Below, one piece after another: positions 44,430 to 52,793 of a stretch of DNA of 64,000 nucleotides (position 1 is its first letter; each line of letters opens with the position of its first letter). The position numbers and the translations under genes were made by a program. Where the stretch lies: positions 567,947-631,946 of the forward strand of contig DIUX01000002.1 in the NCBI GenBank assembly GCA_002423185.1, in the 5' to 3' direction. The notes beneath the pieces were generated by a model. That model was given only the letters and a program-made list of their open reading frames with translations. It was not told where the DNA came from and searched no databases. This stretch comes from Micavibrio sp. UBA6147. GTDB lineage: Bacteria > Pseudomonadota > Alphaproteobacteria > Micavibrionales > UBA1664.

Positions 44430-45257
44430 ATGCCCCTCATGAGTGAACCAACCGCCAAAGGCAAAACCATCTGGATTATCGGCGCAAGCACCGGTATCGG
44501 TTATGCCTTAGCCCAACGCTTGCACGATGAAGGCGCTTGCCTTGCCCTGTCCGCGCGCAGCAGCGACAAACTTGACCAATTGCTGCACCAATTATCAGGC
44601 CATGTCGAAACCCCGCATATGAGTGTCCCCGCCGACATACGTGATGCCGCAAGCCTCGCCAAAAGCGCTGCCATGATCCATAAACGATACGGACATTTGG
44701 ACAGCGTCATTGTCTTGGCCGCGCAATATGAGCCGATGCCGCTGGACGCACTCGACCTCACAAAAACTGCCGCGATTCTTGACGTCAATTTAATGGGCGC
44801 GTTCAACACCATCAACGCCTGTTTGCCGATTTTTAAGGAACAAGGTAAAGGCCAGATCGTCCTGTGCGCCAGCGTCGCGGGCTATTGCGGCCTTCCGAAC
44901 GCGCAGCCCTACAGCGCGACCAAAGCCGCCATCATCAATCTCGCCCAATCCTTGCGCGCCGAGCTGGGCCCCAAAGGATGGTGCCGCCGGTCGAAGGCAA
45001 ACAAAAACCGCGCCGAAATTGATATCAAATTAATCAATCCCGGCTTTGTCAGCACCCCAATGACGGACAAGAACAGCTTTGACATGCCGATGATTATCAC
45101 ACCGGAAAAAGCCGCCATCGCAATTGCCAAGGGGCTTCACGGATCGCATTTCGAGATTATTTTCCCGCGGCGTTTTGTCTATCTGATGAAAGTCCTGCAA
45201 AGCCTACCTTATTGGCTGTATTTCAAAATCACCGCGAAAATGGCCGCCAAGGCATAA
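44430..45257 (+). CDS. Short-chain dehydrogenase/reductase
   Basis: A 275-residue NAD(P)-dependent SDR. The cofactor motif is IWIIGASTGIGYALAQRL; catalytic Tyr and Lys are in PYSATKAAI; Ser is in VLCASVAGY. The C terminus is extended (RFVYLMKVLQSLPYWLYFKI), possibly a membrane-contacting helix. It closes a cluster that contains related lipid genes but is separated from DUF3833 by 163 bases, so it may also have its own promoter. Substrate unknown. An alternative ATG at 44439 is possible. Confidence 0.88.
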   Translation: MPLMSEPTAKGKTIWIIGASTGIGYALAQRLHDEGACLALSARSSDKLDQLLHQLSGHVETPHMSVPADIRDAASLAKSAAMIHKRYGHLDSVIVLAAQYEPMPLDALDLTKTAAILDVNLMGAFNTINACLPIFKEQGKGQIVLCASVAGYCGLPNAQPYSATKAAIINLAQSLRAELGPKGWCRRSKANKNRAEIDIKLINPGFVSTPMTDKNSFDMPMIITPEKAAIAIAKGLHGSHFEIIFPRRFVYLMKVLQSLPYWLYFKITAKMAAKA

Positions 45258-45265
45258 CCCCCCTA

Positions 45266-45293
45266 TAAAAAAGAGCCGCAACAAGCGGCTCTT
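45266..45293 (-). terminator. Terminator of the ATP-grasp gene (possibly bidirectional)
   Basis: A 9-bp perfect stem AAGAGCCGC/GCGGCTCTT with loop AACAA. On the minus strand it is followed by TTTTTTATA, a good rho-independent signal; on the plus strand only by TTT. It separates convergent SDR and ATP-grasp genes. Confidence 0.88.
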
Positions 45294-45324
45294 TGAAAAA
45301 TCTGTATTCTGCCGTTCTGCCGCC

Positions 45325-46881
45325 CTAAGCGGCCGCAATTTTCGCGCGGTCATGGGCGGATTTTTCGTCACGCGTGACATACTCCGTTCCGTTGCCTTTA
45401 TAGCCTTCGTCAATGAGTTTTTGGAAATAATTGAGCAAGCGGACATACAGCTCCTCACCCAAATATTTATCCTCAACGCCGCGGTCAATACTGGGGTTGT
45501 CGTTGACTTCGATAATGTAAATACCGTCATCGCGTTCTTTTAAGTCAACGCCGTACAGGCCGTTGCCGATCAAAGCACAAGCTTGGAGCGCCGCATCAAC
45601 AACGGCCTTTGGAGCTTTTTCAATCGGGAAGGTTTCAAACCCGCCGGTTTCGGCCTTTTTCTTTTTGTTGTCGTGGTTGTAAATCTGCCAATGACCACGT
45701 GCCATGAAATATTTACAGGCAAAGAGCGGCTGGCCGTCCAAAACCCCGATCCGCCAATCAAAATCGGACGGGACGTAATCCTGAACCAACAAAATATCGG
45801 AATCAGCAAACATTTTTGATGTTTTTTCACGATATTCCGCCAAATTAGACGCCTTAACAACGCCGCGAGAGAAAGAGCCGTCCGGAATCTTGATAATAAC
45901 CGGAAATTCGAGTGTTTTTTCGATGGCCTTGGCCAGTTTTTTGTCGATTATCGTTGTTTTCGGCGTTTTAAGGTCTGATTTATCAAGAATTTCGGCCAAA
46001 AACACCTTATTCGTGCATCGAATGATGGATTGCGTATCATCAACGCAGGGAATTCCCTCTTGCTCGGCCTTATGAGCAAAACGGTATGTGTGGTGATCAA
46101 TCGCCGTTGTTTCGCGAATATATAGCGCGTCATATTCCATCAAGGTTGCCATGTCGTCTTTGGTAATCAGTTCAACCGTAATGTTCATTTTTTTGCCGAC
46201 TTTAATCAGCATATCCAAAGCGCCCTTATCAGACGGCGGCATTTTTTCCTCAGGATTCACCAAAACGGCGAGCCAGAATTTCGGCGTTGCGGTTTGCTTT
46301 GGCGTGATCCATGCCCGCCCCATATATTGGGACAAAAATTTGTTAAACACGGCATGTTTTTCGACCGGCAAGTCGGACAGAGCCAACGGCTCGATCTCTT
46401 TAATCACCCATCCTTTGTCGGCCAGCTTGATCTGGCACGACAGCAGCGGCATCCGGAACAAGTCAAACAAGCGCCGCGCCAAAGGCTCCAAATCCGCACG
46501 TTCACAGCGCCCGAAATAAATCAAAAACGTACGCCCGATTTCATCGGTTTCGGTGGGCTTGTAATATTTCGTCAAAATGGCGTTCAACTCAGGAATCGCG
46601 GATTGCGTGAGGCGTTTCCAGTTCAGGTCAATCATCTTATTAACCGACGGAATGCACCGATGCCCGCGCGCCTCGGCGAGCAAGGAGCAATAATACCCCA
46701 TGCTCAGATAATCATAATCACTGCATAAATTGATGATCCGCGAGTCGCGCAAGCGGCCAAGTCCGGCGATTTGTTTGCGGTCGATATAGTCTTCGGGGGC
46801 AAGAATTTGGACACGGTCGGAATTACCCTCGATTTTAATGACGTCCGGTTCGTCTGTGATAATAAGGCATTTTGCTTTCAT
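45325..46881 (-). CDS. RimK-like ATP-grasp ligase with RLAN N-terminal domain
   Basis: A 518-residue fusion. Residues 1-150 match the RimK-like ATP-grasp N-terminal (RLAN) domain (SRIINLCSDYDYLSMGYYCS, LLAEARGHRCIPSVNKMIDL). The ATP-grasp fold follows: VIIKIPDGSFSRGVVKA, LLVQDYVPSDFDWRIGVLDG and the metal-binding IIEVNDNPSIDRGVED. Such enzymes form amide bonds, usually adding glutamate or another amino acid to a peptide or protein. It belongs with the GNAT and C39-like genes upstream on the same strand; this trio is a known predicted peptide-modification association. Substrate unknown. Confidence 0.9.
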   Translation of the reverse strand: MKAKCLIITDEPDVIKIEGNSDRVQILAPEDYIDRKQIAGLGRLRDSRIINLCSDYDYLSMGYYCSLLAEARGHRCIPSVNKMIDLNWKRLTQSAIPELNAILTKYYKPTETDEIGRTFLIYFGRCERADLEPLARRLFDLFRMPLLSCQIKLADKGWVIKEIEPLALSDLPVEKHAVFNKFLSQYMGRAWITPKQTATPKFWLAVLVNPEEKMPPSDKGALDMLIKVGKKMNITVELITKDDMATLMEYDALYIRETTAIDHHTYRFAHKAEQEGIPCVDDTQSIIRCTNKVFLAEILDKSDLKTPKTTIIDKKLAKAIEKTLEFPVIIKIPDGSFSRGVVKASNLAEYREKTSKMFADSDILLVQDYVPSDFDWRIGVLDGQPLFACKYFMARGHWQIYNHDNKKKKAETGGFETFPIEKAPKAVVDAALQACALIGNGLYGVDLKERDDGIYIIEVNDNPSIDRGVEDKYLGEELYVRLLNYFQKLIDEGYKGNGTEYVTRDEKSAHDRAKIAAA

Positions 46882-46953
46882 GGTGTCATACCTTGGTAAA
46901 ATTCATATGATTTATTGATACGATATCAGGCACGTCATACTGTCGGAAAACTC

Positions 46954-47475
46954 TCAAGGCGGTGTGTTCAGCGCGCGAGACATTTTTATGCCGCTTAGAC
47001 CTTCGCCGTAATAATCGGGCAACTCGGCAATTTTTTTAAATCCTTGCCCCTCGTAAAGCTTGATAAGCCTAGTATTCTCTGACGCTACTTCCAAAATTAC
47101 GGAATCGCAATTTTTATTTAACGCGCGCATGTAACAAGCCTCCATCAAGCCTTTGCCGACCCCCATTCCTTGGGCCTGCGGATGAACAGCAAGCGAGTAA
47201 ATCCGCGCCTTGCGGCTCCCCCGCCGATAGAAAACGAGGATATAGCCCAAAAGAGGCTGATTTGTGGCAAAATCTGCTGAATTCTTTGCGGTTCGTTCCG
47301 TCCGTTCCGCAACGATAAACTCGGCTGTTTCCGTGCGGATCAAACGCCGCATGGAGGCACGCGACAATTTTTGATCGCGATATTCTGCCGTTGTGAAACT
47401 GTCATCTTCAATCCGTTGCAAATTTGCTATATCCGCCGCTTGCGCCGGACGAAGAATAAACGAAGTTTGAGTCAT
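46954..47475 (-). CDS. GNAT N-acetyltransferase (RimI-like)
   Basis: A 173-residue GNAT-fold protein. The acetyl-CoA loop is VHPQAQGMGVGKGLMEACYM, preceded by IYSLAV and followed by SVILEVASENTRLIKLYEGQ, GFKKIAELPDYY. In RimK-like clusters such proteins may act as acetyltransferases or as peptide amidoligases. It overlaps the C39-like gene by four bases (ATGA) and precedes the ATP-grasp gene by 72 bases. Confidence 0.9.
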   Translation of the reverse strand: MTQTSFILRPAQAADIANLQRIEDDSFTTAEYRDQKLSRASMRRLIRTETAEFIVAERTERTAKNSADFATNQPLLGYILVFYRRGSRKARIYSLAVHPQAQGMGVGKGLMEACYMRALNKNCDSVILEVASENTRLIKLYEGQGFKKIAELPDYYGEGLSGIKMSRALNTPP

Positions 47476-48989
47476 GATACGCGTCCCTTCGCCGAATGCG
47501 GGCGTGCCGTAAAGCCGTCCGGCATGTCCGACAACACGCCAACAGCCCCGTCCCGCGCGGCCTCTGCATCCATATGGCCGCGCTTGCCGATCATGACGGC
47601 GGCGCGGGGATTTTCATTTTTCTTGCCGCGCGGCGCACTCAGCCAACGCTCAACTTTGGAAACCTCAACCATAGTAACTTCGGCGGCCTCCGCCCATGGG
47701 TCAAAGACTTTGACCTTCACATCCTTGCCCTTGCCATCCAAGCCAACAAGACACACCCAATGCCCGTACGCGCCCGTACTGACCAAAAGCACAATCACAT
47801 AGCCCGCCCGCAAATGGCGCATTAAATCCTCTATGCCGAAGAATTGCTCCTTGATCTGGACACCGTGATACAGCGCCAAAAACCGGTCGTAATGATCCAT
47901 CGTTGTTTGAATGCGGCGCTTCACAAGGCCGAGGCGCTGGGTCGGGGCGAGGATGCTCTCGACATTATGCGCCAAGACACGCACATCAAACCCGTGATGC
48001 CGCGCCGTGACCGCAAGGCCATAAGGCCCGCAGACCGGCAAAGACGACCGTGCAAAAATCATGTTGCTTTCGCGCCACACATATAGTGCCGAGAGCGCGT
48101 CTTGCGGCACGGTGTGGTCGTGGGTGTTCATCGCCTTGAGCAAGCTGCGCGGCCCCGCCAGCAAATCTTCGGCAATGTCCGAAAACCGCCGCCCCATCTT
48201 AACCGATTTCAACACGTCATTGCGGCGGAGCAAGTCCACGGACGGGCGAATTTTCGGAATCATATGGCTTTGGAAATAGCGGTTTTTAAGCTGGATTTGC
48301 GCTTGCTCTCGCGGGAAAGACACCTGAATCACCGCCAGCGCCTTATCCATTCCGATTTCCGCCTTGCGCGAAAATTTCTCGAGCGTCGTGCGCCCCATTT
48401 CAATGCGGCCTGTCTGGCGGTATGGGCGGTCTAGCCATGGGTCGTAATAGACAACCTCCTCCACCGATAAATCGGTCACCACAATCCAGTGCCGCAAATT
48501 GCGTTCACGGGTTAAAATCACCCACGCTGTTTCGCTGTCCTCCACATCCGGCGCGTTCAAAACATCGTCATACCAAGCGTTTTTGACCGTTGTGGCGTCG
48601 GAGATAATCTCGATCCCCATATTGGTGGCCAAAGCGCGGTCAAGCTCTTGCACTGTTTGCATAATCATTTGCTGTTCAGGGTCTTGCGTCCATCCGTCAA
48701 ACAACCCGCCGCGCTTGTGGATATACAGCTTCACATCAAAGCCGCGCCGCGCCGCCGCGACCGCCAAGCCATACGGATTGCACCCCGCATGACCGCGCCC
48801 CATGAACACGGTGTTGCTTTCGCGCCAGATTTGATACTCCATCTCGCGACTGGGGTTTAAAGACGGGCGGCAAAACTGCATCGCCATGATCAGGCTCGCC
48901 GGCCCGCATGTGAAGTCAGATGTTTGTGAGTAATAATACCCGACCCCTGCAAATTGAGGCTGGCCGGATACAGGCAGATCAGGGGACAT
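47472..48989 (-). CDS. Double C39-like papain-fold peptidase, second copy inactive
   Basis: A 505-residue protein with two tandem C39-like cysteine-peptidase domains. Copy 1 has Cys28 in DFTCGPASLIMAM, His167 in NLRHWIVVTD and Asp183 in YYDPW, a complete triad. Copy 2 has LAGPRSLLKAM at the aligned place (Ala278 for Cys), while His410 (YGHWVCLVG) and Asp430 (FDPW) remain. Both share YxxWRESN and PYGLAV segments. ATG 48989 begins the conserved domain; an open frame to 49238 has no homologous look. Without an exporter ATPase it is unlikely to be a bacteriocin transporter part; a peptide-maturation role with the ATP-grasp enzyme is inferred. Confidence 0.82.
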   Translation of the reverse strand: MSPDLPVSGQPQFAGVGYYYSQTSDFTCGPASLIMAMQFCRPSLNPSREMEYQIWRESNTVFMGRGHAGCNPYGLAVAAARRGFDVKLYIHKRGGLFDGWTQDPEQQMIMQTVQELDRALATNMGIEIISDATTVKNAWYDDVLNAPDVEDSETAWVILTRERNLRHWIVVTDLSVEEVVYYDPWLDRPYRQTGRIEMGRTTLEKFSRKAEIGMDKALAVIQVSFPREQAQIQLKNRYFQSHMIPKIRPSVDLLRRNDVLKSVKMGRRFSDIAEDLLAGPRSLLKAMNTHDHTVPQDALSALYVWRESNMIFARSSLPVCGPYGLAVTARHHGFDVRVLAHNVESILAPTQRLGLVKRRIQTTMDHYDRFLALYHGVQIKEQFFGIEDLMRHLRAGYVIVLLVSTGAYGHWVCLVGLDGKGKDVKVKVFDPWAEAAEVTMVEVSKVERWLSAPRGKKNENPRAAVMIGKRGHMDAEAARDGAVGVLSDMPDGFTARPHSAKGRVS

Positions 48990-49381
48990 ACACGGCAATC
49001 CATAGTGGTTACGCAAGGCGATTATACGCCCGTTCCGCCCCCCGACCAACAGGAAAACACATACGGATGCCGCGGCAGGTACGAAAGGCAGATGCGAAAG
49101 GAGGCTCCCGCACCGCCGATCACCACATCCCAACCCCCGATAAATAGGCATAAAACCCAAAGGAGTCGCACAATGCCCCAAGCCGGACACAAGACATGAC
49201 CCTCGGCACGCCCGCCATACCCGCCGCCACAAAAACACCGATCAACAACACAGCCACCGCCACAGCCAAAACAAATGCTATGAATTTTTTGCGATAGAGT
49301 ATCATTGAGGCCTTTTGCAAAAGAAGACCGTGTTGGCAATTGCCTACGGCGTTTGTAGGCTATTACCAACATTATCAGAGT
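48990..49381. other. Gap between C39-like gene and XRE regulator
   Basis: About 390 bases with no confidently called gene. It holds the upstream part of the C39-like open frame and a possible 61-residue membrane peptide (listed separately). No terminator or RNA gene is clear. Confidence 0.4.
49120..49305 (-). CDS. Possible small membrane peptide
   Basis: A 61-residue frame starting ATG 49305 with AAAGG five bases upstream. Residues 8-30 (FIAFVLAVAVAVLLIGVFVA) are a strong membrane segment after a basic MILYRKK start, as in a signal anchor. The rest (VPRVMSCVRLGALCDSFGFY) is unrecognised. It is divergent from the XRE gene. Coding status is uncertain. Confidence 0.35.
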   Translation of the reverse strand: MILYRKKFIAFVLAVAVAVLLIGVFVAAGMAGVPRVMSCVRLGALCDSFGFYAYLSGVGMW

Positions 49382-49648
49382 ATGACAAGTAAAAAAGACG
49401 ACCCCACACAGGCGAATACCGCCGACAGTAAACTGGAAAAAGATATTGGCGAAGCTATCGTCATGCTCCGCAGACAAGCGCATATGACGCAAGAAGACCT
49501 CGCCGGCGCCGCCGAGATCGACCGCAGCTACCTATCCGAAATCGAAAACGGCCGTAAAAACATATCCATCCGAGTCCTCGACAAAATCGCCCGCGCCCTA
49601 AAAACCGATATCACCGATTTTTTCAAAACCCCGCCGTCGGTTGGTTGA
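49382..49648 (+). CDS. XRE-family helix-turn-helix regulator
   Basis: An 88-residue DNA-binding protein. The HTH runs from about residue 18 to 75: IGEAIVMLRRQAHMTQEDLA, AEIDRSYLSEIENGRKNISI, RVLDKIARALKTDITDFF. Such single-domain proteins act as repressors of phage, plasmid, restriction or stress genes. It ends 53 bases before the first CRISPR repeat on the same strand; whether it controls the array or cas genes is unknown. The ATG at 49382 starts just before a charged linker; no strong ribosome-binding site is seen. Confidence 0.88.
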   Translation: MTSKKDDPTQANTADSKLEKDIGEAIVMLRRQAHMTQEDLAGAAEIDRSYLSEIENGRKNISIRVLDKIARALKTDITDFFKTPPSVG

Positions 49649-49701
49649 CAAAAATTTGGATTTGGCACCAGTACTCCGCGTAGGTGGCGTCCCCCTGTTA
49701 G

Positions 49702-52377
49702 GTTGCAGGTTGACCGCAATTCTTAATTAGCTACAATCAGTCGGTTTGCGATGCCATTAAATCCCTCGTTGCAGGTTGACCGCAATTCTTAATTAGCTAC
49801 AATATCGGTTTGTGACACGTGAGGAGCATGAGGGTTGCAGGTTGACCGCAATTCTTAATTAGCTACAATGGGAGGCTCTACAACGGTAGATTGTATGGCG
49901 TTGCAGGTTGACCGCAATTCTTAATTAGCTACAATCCACTCTCGAACCAGTGAGATATTAGAAGGGTTGCAGGTTGACCGCAATTCTTAATTAGCTACAA
50001 TCAGCGAAAGACGGTGACGAAGAAGTAGCAGGTTGCAGGTTGACCGCAATTCTTAATTAGCTACAATCGCTAATTTCTGGAAAGACAGAAATAATTAGTT
50101 GCAGGTTGACCGCAATTCTTAATTAGCTACAATTTGAACATGCCACGCCTCAAATGATTGGCTGTTGCAGGTTGACCGCAATTCTTAATTAGCTACAATC
50201 AACCTTCATTGATAATCACTTGTCTTGACGTTGCAGGTTGACCGCAATTCTTAATTAGCTACAATTTGGTGCTTTGGCGCACGAAAGCGGAAACAGTTGC
50301 AGGTTGACCGCAATTCTTAATTAGCTACAATAATTTACTGCGCCAATAAATCCCTAATTGGGTTGCAGGTTGACCGCAATTCTTAATTAGCTACAATCCC
50401 CTTTGCGAAACGTGATGTATTTTTCGTGTTGCAGGTTGACCGCAATTCTTAATTAGCTACAATGGCACTGGTGTACTGCATGATATGATCGGGGTTGCAG
50501 GTTGACCGCAATTCTTAATTAGCTACAATAAACAGGCTTGCCATCCGCCCCCGTCTTATGTTGCAGGTTGACCGCAATTCTTAATTAGCTACAATATCCC
50601 ACATCTCAGCACGGGCATTAGCGTAGTTGCAGGTTGACCGCAATTCTTAATTAGCTACAATTGACCCTCAATGTGGTCAAGCCCCGCAACTGTTGCAGGT
50701 TGACCGCAATTCTTAATTAGCTACAATGGTAAATCAAAAATGCTACGAATAAACCGAGTTGCAGGTTGACCGCAATTCTTAATTAGCTACAATTCCGAGC
50801 TTCGGGCGGCCTAAAAGCATACAGTTGCAGGTTGACCGCAATTCTTAATTAGCTACAATTCATGCAGTTTGTAGGCCGTGAATTGCGATGTTGCAGGTTG
50901 ACCGCAATTCTTAATTAGCTACAATAAGTTGTTCCGTTTGCAAGCCACTACTCCGGTTGCAGGTTGACCGCAATTCTTAATTAGCTACAATGAATAAGTT
51001 TAGGCCTACCTCATGCCGAGGGTTGCAGGTTGACCGCAATTCTTAATTAGCTACAATTATTTCGGTGAGCAATTGACAAAGATTATAGTTGCAGGTTGAC
51101 CGCAATTCTTAATTAGCTACAATGGACGCAACCTTGAATCCGTGATATTTGGAGTTGCAGGTTGACCGCAATTCTTAATTAGCTACAATTTGAATTCCAC
51201 CTTGTCCTATACTGTTACTGTTGCAGGTTGACCGCAATTCTTAATTAGCTACAATGGACGCAACCTTGAATCCGTGATATTTTGAGTTGCAGGTTGACCG
51301 CAATTCTTAATTAGCTACAATAGGCGGCGCGTTATGTGACGGCTGGATACGGTTGCAGGTTGACCGCAATTCTTAATTAGCTACAATCGACTAATATTGT
51401 AGGATCATACGGAAATCGTTGCAGGTTGACCGCAATTCTTAATTAGCTACAATACACCCTGTGATGGACGGCGATTTTGGTACGTTGCAGGTTGACCGCA
51501 ATTCTTAATTAGCTACAATCTTGTATGTTGTTTAGCGCTGTTTCTGTAGGTTGCAGGTTGACCGCAATTCTTAATTAGCTACAATCGTGTTTGTTGCAGT
51601 GCTGCTGCTGGATGAGTTGCAGGTTGACCGCAATTCTTAATTAGCTACAATAGAATTGTATTATTACACGTGTCAGGGCTAGTTGCAGGTTGACCGCAAT
51701 TCTTAATTAGCTACAATAAAACTCATTACACCGACTCCATCACGCCGGTTGCAGGTTGACCGCAATTCTTAATTAGCTACAATAAACCGATGCGGCGGTG
51801 CGCGAAACCATCCGTTGCAGGTTGACCGCAATTCTTAATTAGCTACAATTCTTCTGCTACCCAAGCATAGCCTTTTTTAGTTGCAGGTTGACCGCAATTC
51901 TTAATTAGCTACAATAAATCTGCCGACCAACCATTGCCGCAGTGAGTTGCAGGTTGACCGCAATTCTTAATTAGCTACAATTCTTCAAAATTTAAGACTA
52001 GCATTTCTGGCGTTGCAGGTTGACCGCAATTCTTAATTAGCTACAATCCGAGCAACCCGACAATCTTGAAACCTACGGTTGCAGGTTGACCGCAATTCTT
52101 AATTAGCTACAATCCGCCCCATTTCGTTTCGAAACGAACGCTTGTTGCAGGTTGACCGCAATTCTTAATTAGCTACAATCCAACGCTCGAAGCTCACCAC
52201 GATGGGGAAGTTGCAGGTTGACCGCAATTCTTAATTAGCTACAATGGCAATTCGAGGGTCAAAAGCGTTTCATCGGTTGCAGGTTGACCGCAATTCTTAA
52301 TTAGCTACAATACTTTGCTCACTCATGCGAATAAAACCCCAGTTGCAGGTTGACCGCAATTCTTAATTAGCTACAAT
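49702..52377 (+). CRISPR. Type II-C CRISPR array, 41 repeats / 40 spacers
   Basis: Forty-one 36-bp repeats at an exact 66-bp period, with 40 spacers of 30 bp; I saw no variant repeat. The repeat begins GTTGCAGG and ends GCTACAAT, like other II-C arrays. Repeat positions 9-14 are TTGACC and positions 31-36 TACAAT, 16 bp apart, a near-consensus sigma-70 promoter, so transcription should start about seven bases into each spacer, in the plus direction. The orientation agrees with the tracrRNA anti-repeat. Spacers 22 (51124-51153) and 24 (51256-51285) differ by one base; spacer 37 contains a 16-bp palindrome. The array runs toward cas2, which is on the opposite strand. Confidence 0.99.
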
Positions 52378-52380
52378 ACC

Positions 52381-52428
52381 TCCCCCATATCTCGTTGTTT
52401 TTAAACAGGATATGGGGGATTTTCTTTT
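52381..52428 (+). terminator. Rho-independent terminator of the CRISPR array
   Basis: An 11-bp perfect stem TCCCCCATATC/GATATGGGGGA with a 17-base loop is followed by TTTTCTTTT. It begins four bases after the last repeat and stops array transcripts before they enter cas2 antisense. Confidence 0.9.
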
Positions 52429-52448
52429 GAAAAAATGGGTGGAGTTTG

Positions 52449-52793
52449 TTAAAAAAGCCATAGTTGTTCCTGTTTTTGGGCGGATTTTTTGCGCCGGCCA
52501 ATGAAGGTTTGTATGTTTTCGTATTGTTTGTCGGTGATTGACAAGACCTGAACCGTTCCATATTCGGGAAGATTTTCTTTGATGTCTTTCACATATTTTT
52601 CGCCCGCTTCCTTGCTCGGCACAAGGCGATAATATATTGAAAACTGAGCCATCTGGAAACCCTGATCCAACAAAAAATGCCGAAATTTTGCGTATGATTT
52701 TCGGTCTTTTTTGTCCGCAACAGGCAGATCAAACATCACTAATATCCACAAAATCCTATACCCACTTAGCCATGTTTCTTGGTCTCGAATCAC
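52449..52793 (-). CDS. cas2: CRISPR-associated endonuclease Cas2
   Basis: A 114-residue Cas2 that forms the integrase complex with Cas1 for spacer acquisition. The ferredoxin-like start ILWILVMFDLPVADKKDRKS carries the conserved Asp22, followed by FRHFLLDQGFQMAQFSIYYR and EYGTVQVLSITDKQYENI. It is last in the cas operon and overlaps cas1 by four bases. Length and features fit type II Cas2. Confidence 0.97.
   Translation of the reverse strand: MIRDQETWLSGYRILWILVMFDLPVADKKDRKSYAKFRHFLLDQGFQMAQFSIYYRLVPSKEAGEKYVKDIKENLPEYGTVQVLSITDKQYENIQTFIGRRKKSAQKQEQLWLF

Noticed and set aside
48990..49238. N-terminal extension of the C39-like protein to 49238
   Set aside because: The extra 83 residues are Cys/Arg/Gly-rich with no homologous look, and the duplicated-domain architecture starts after ATG 48989.
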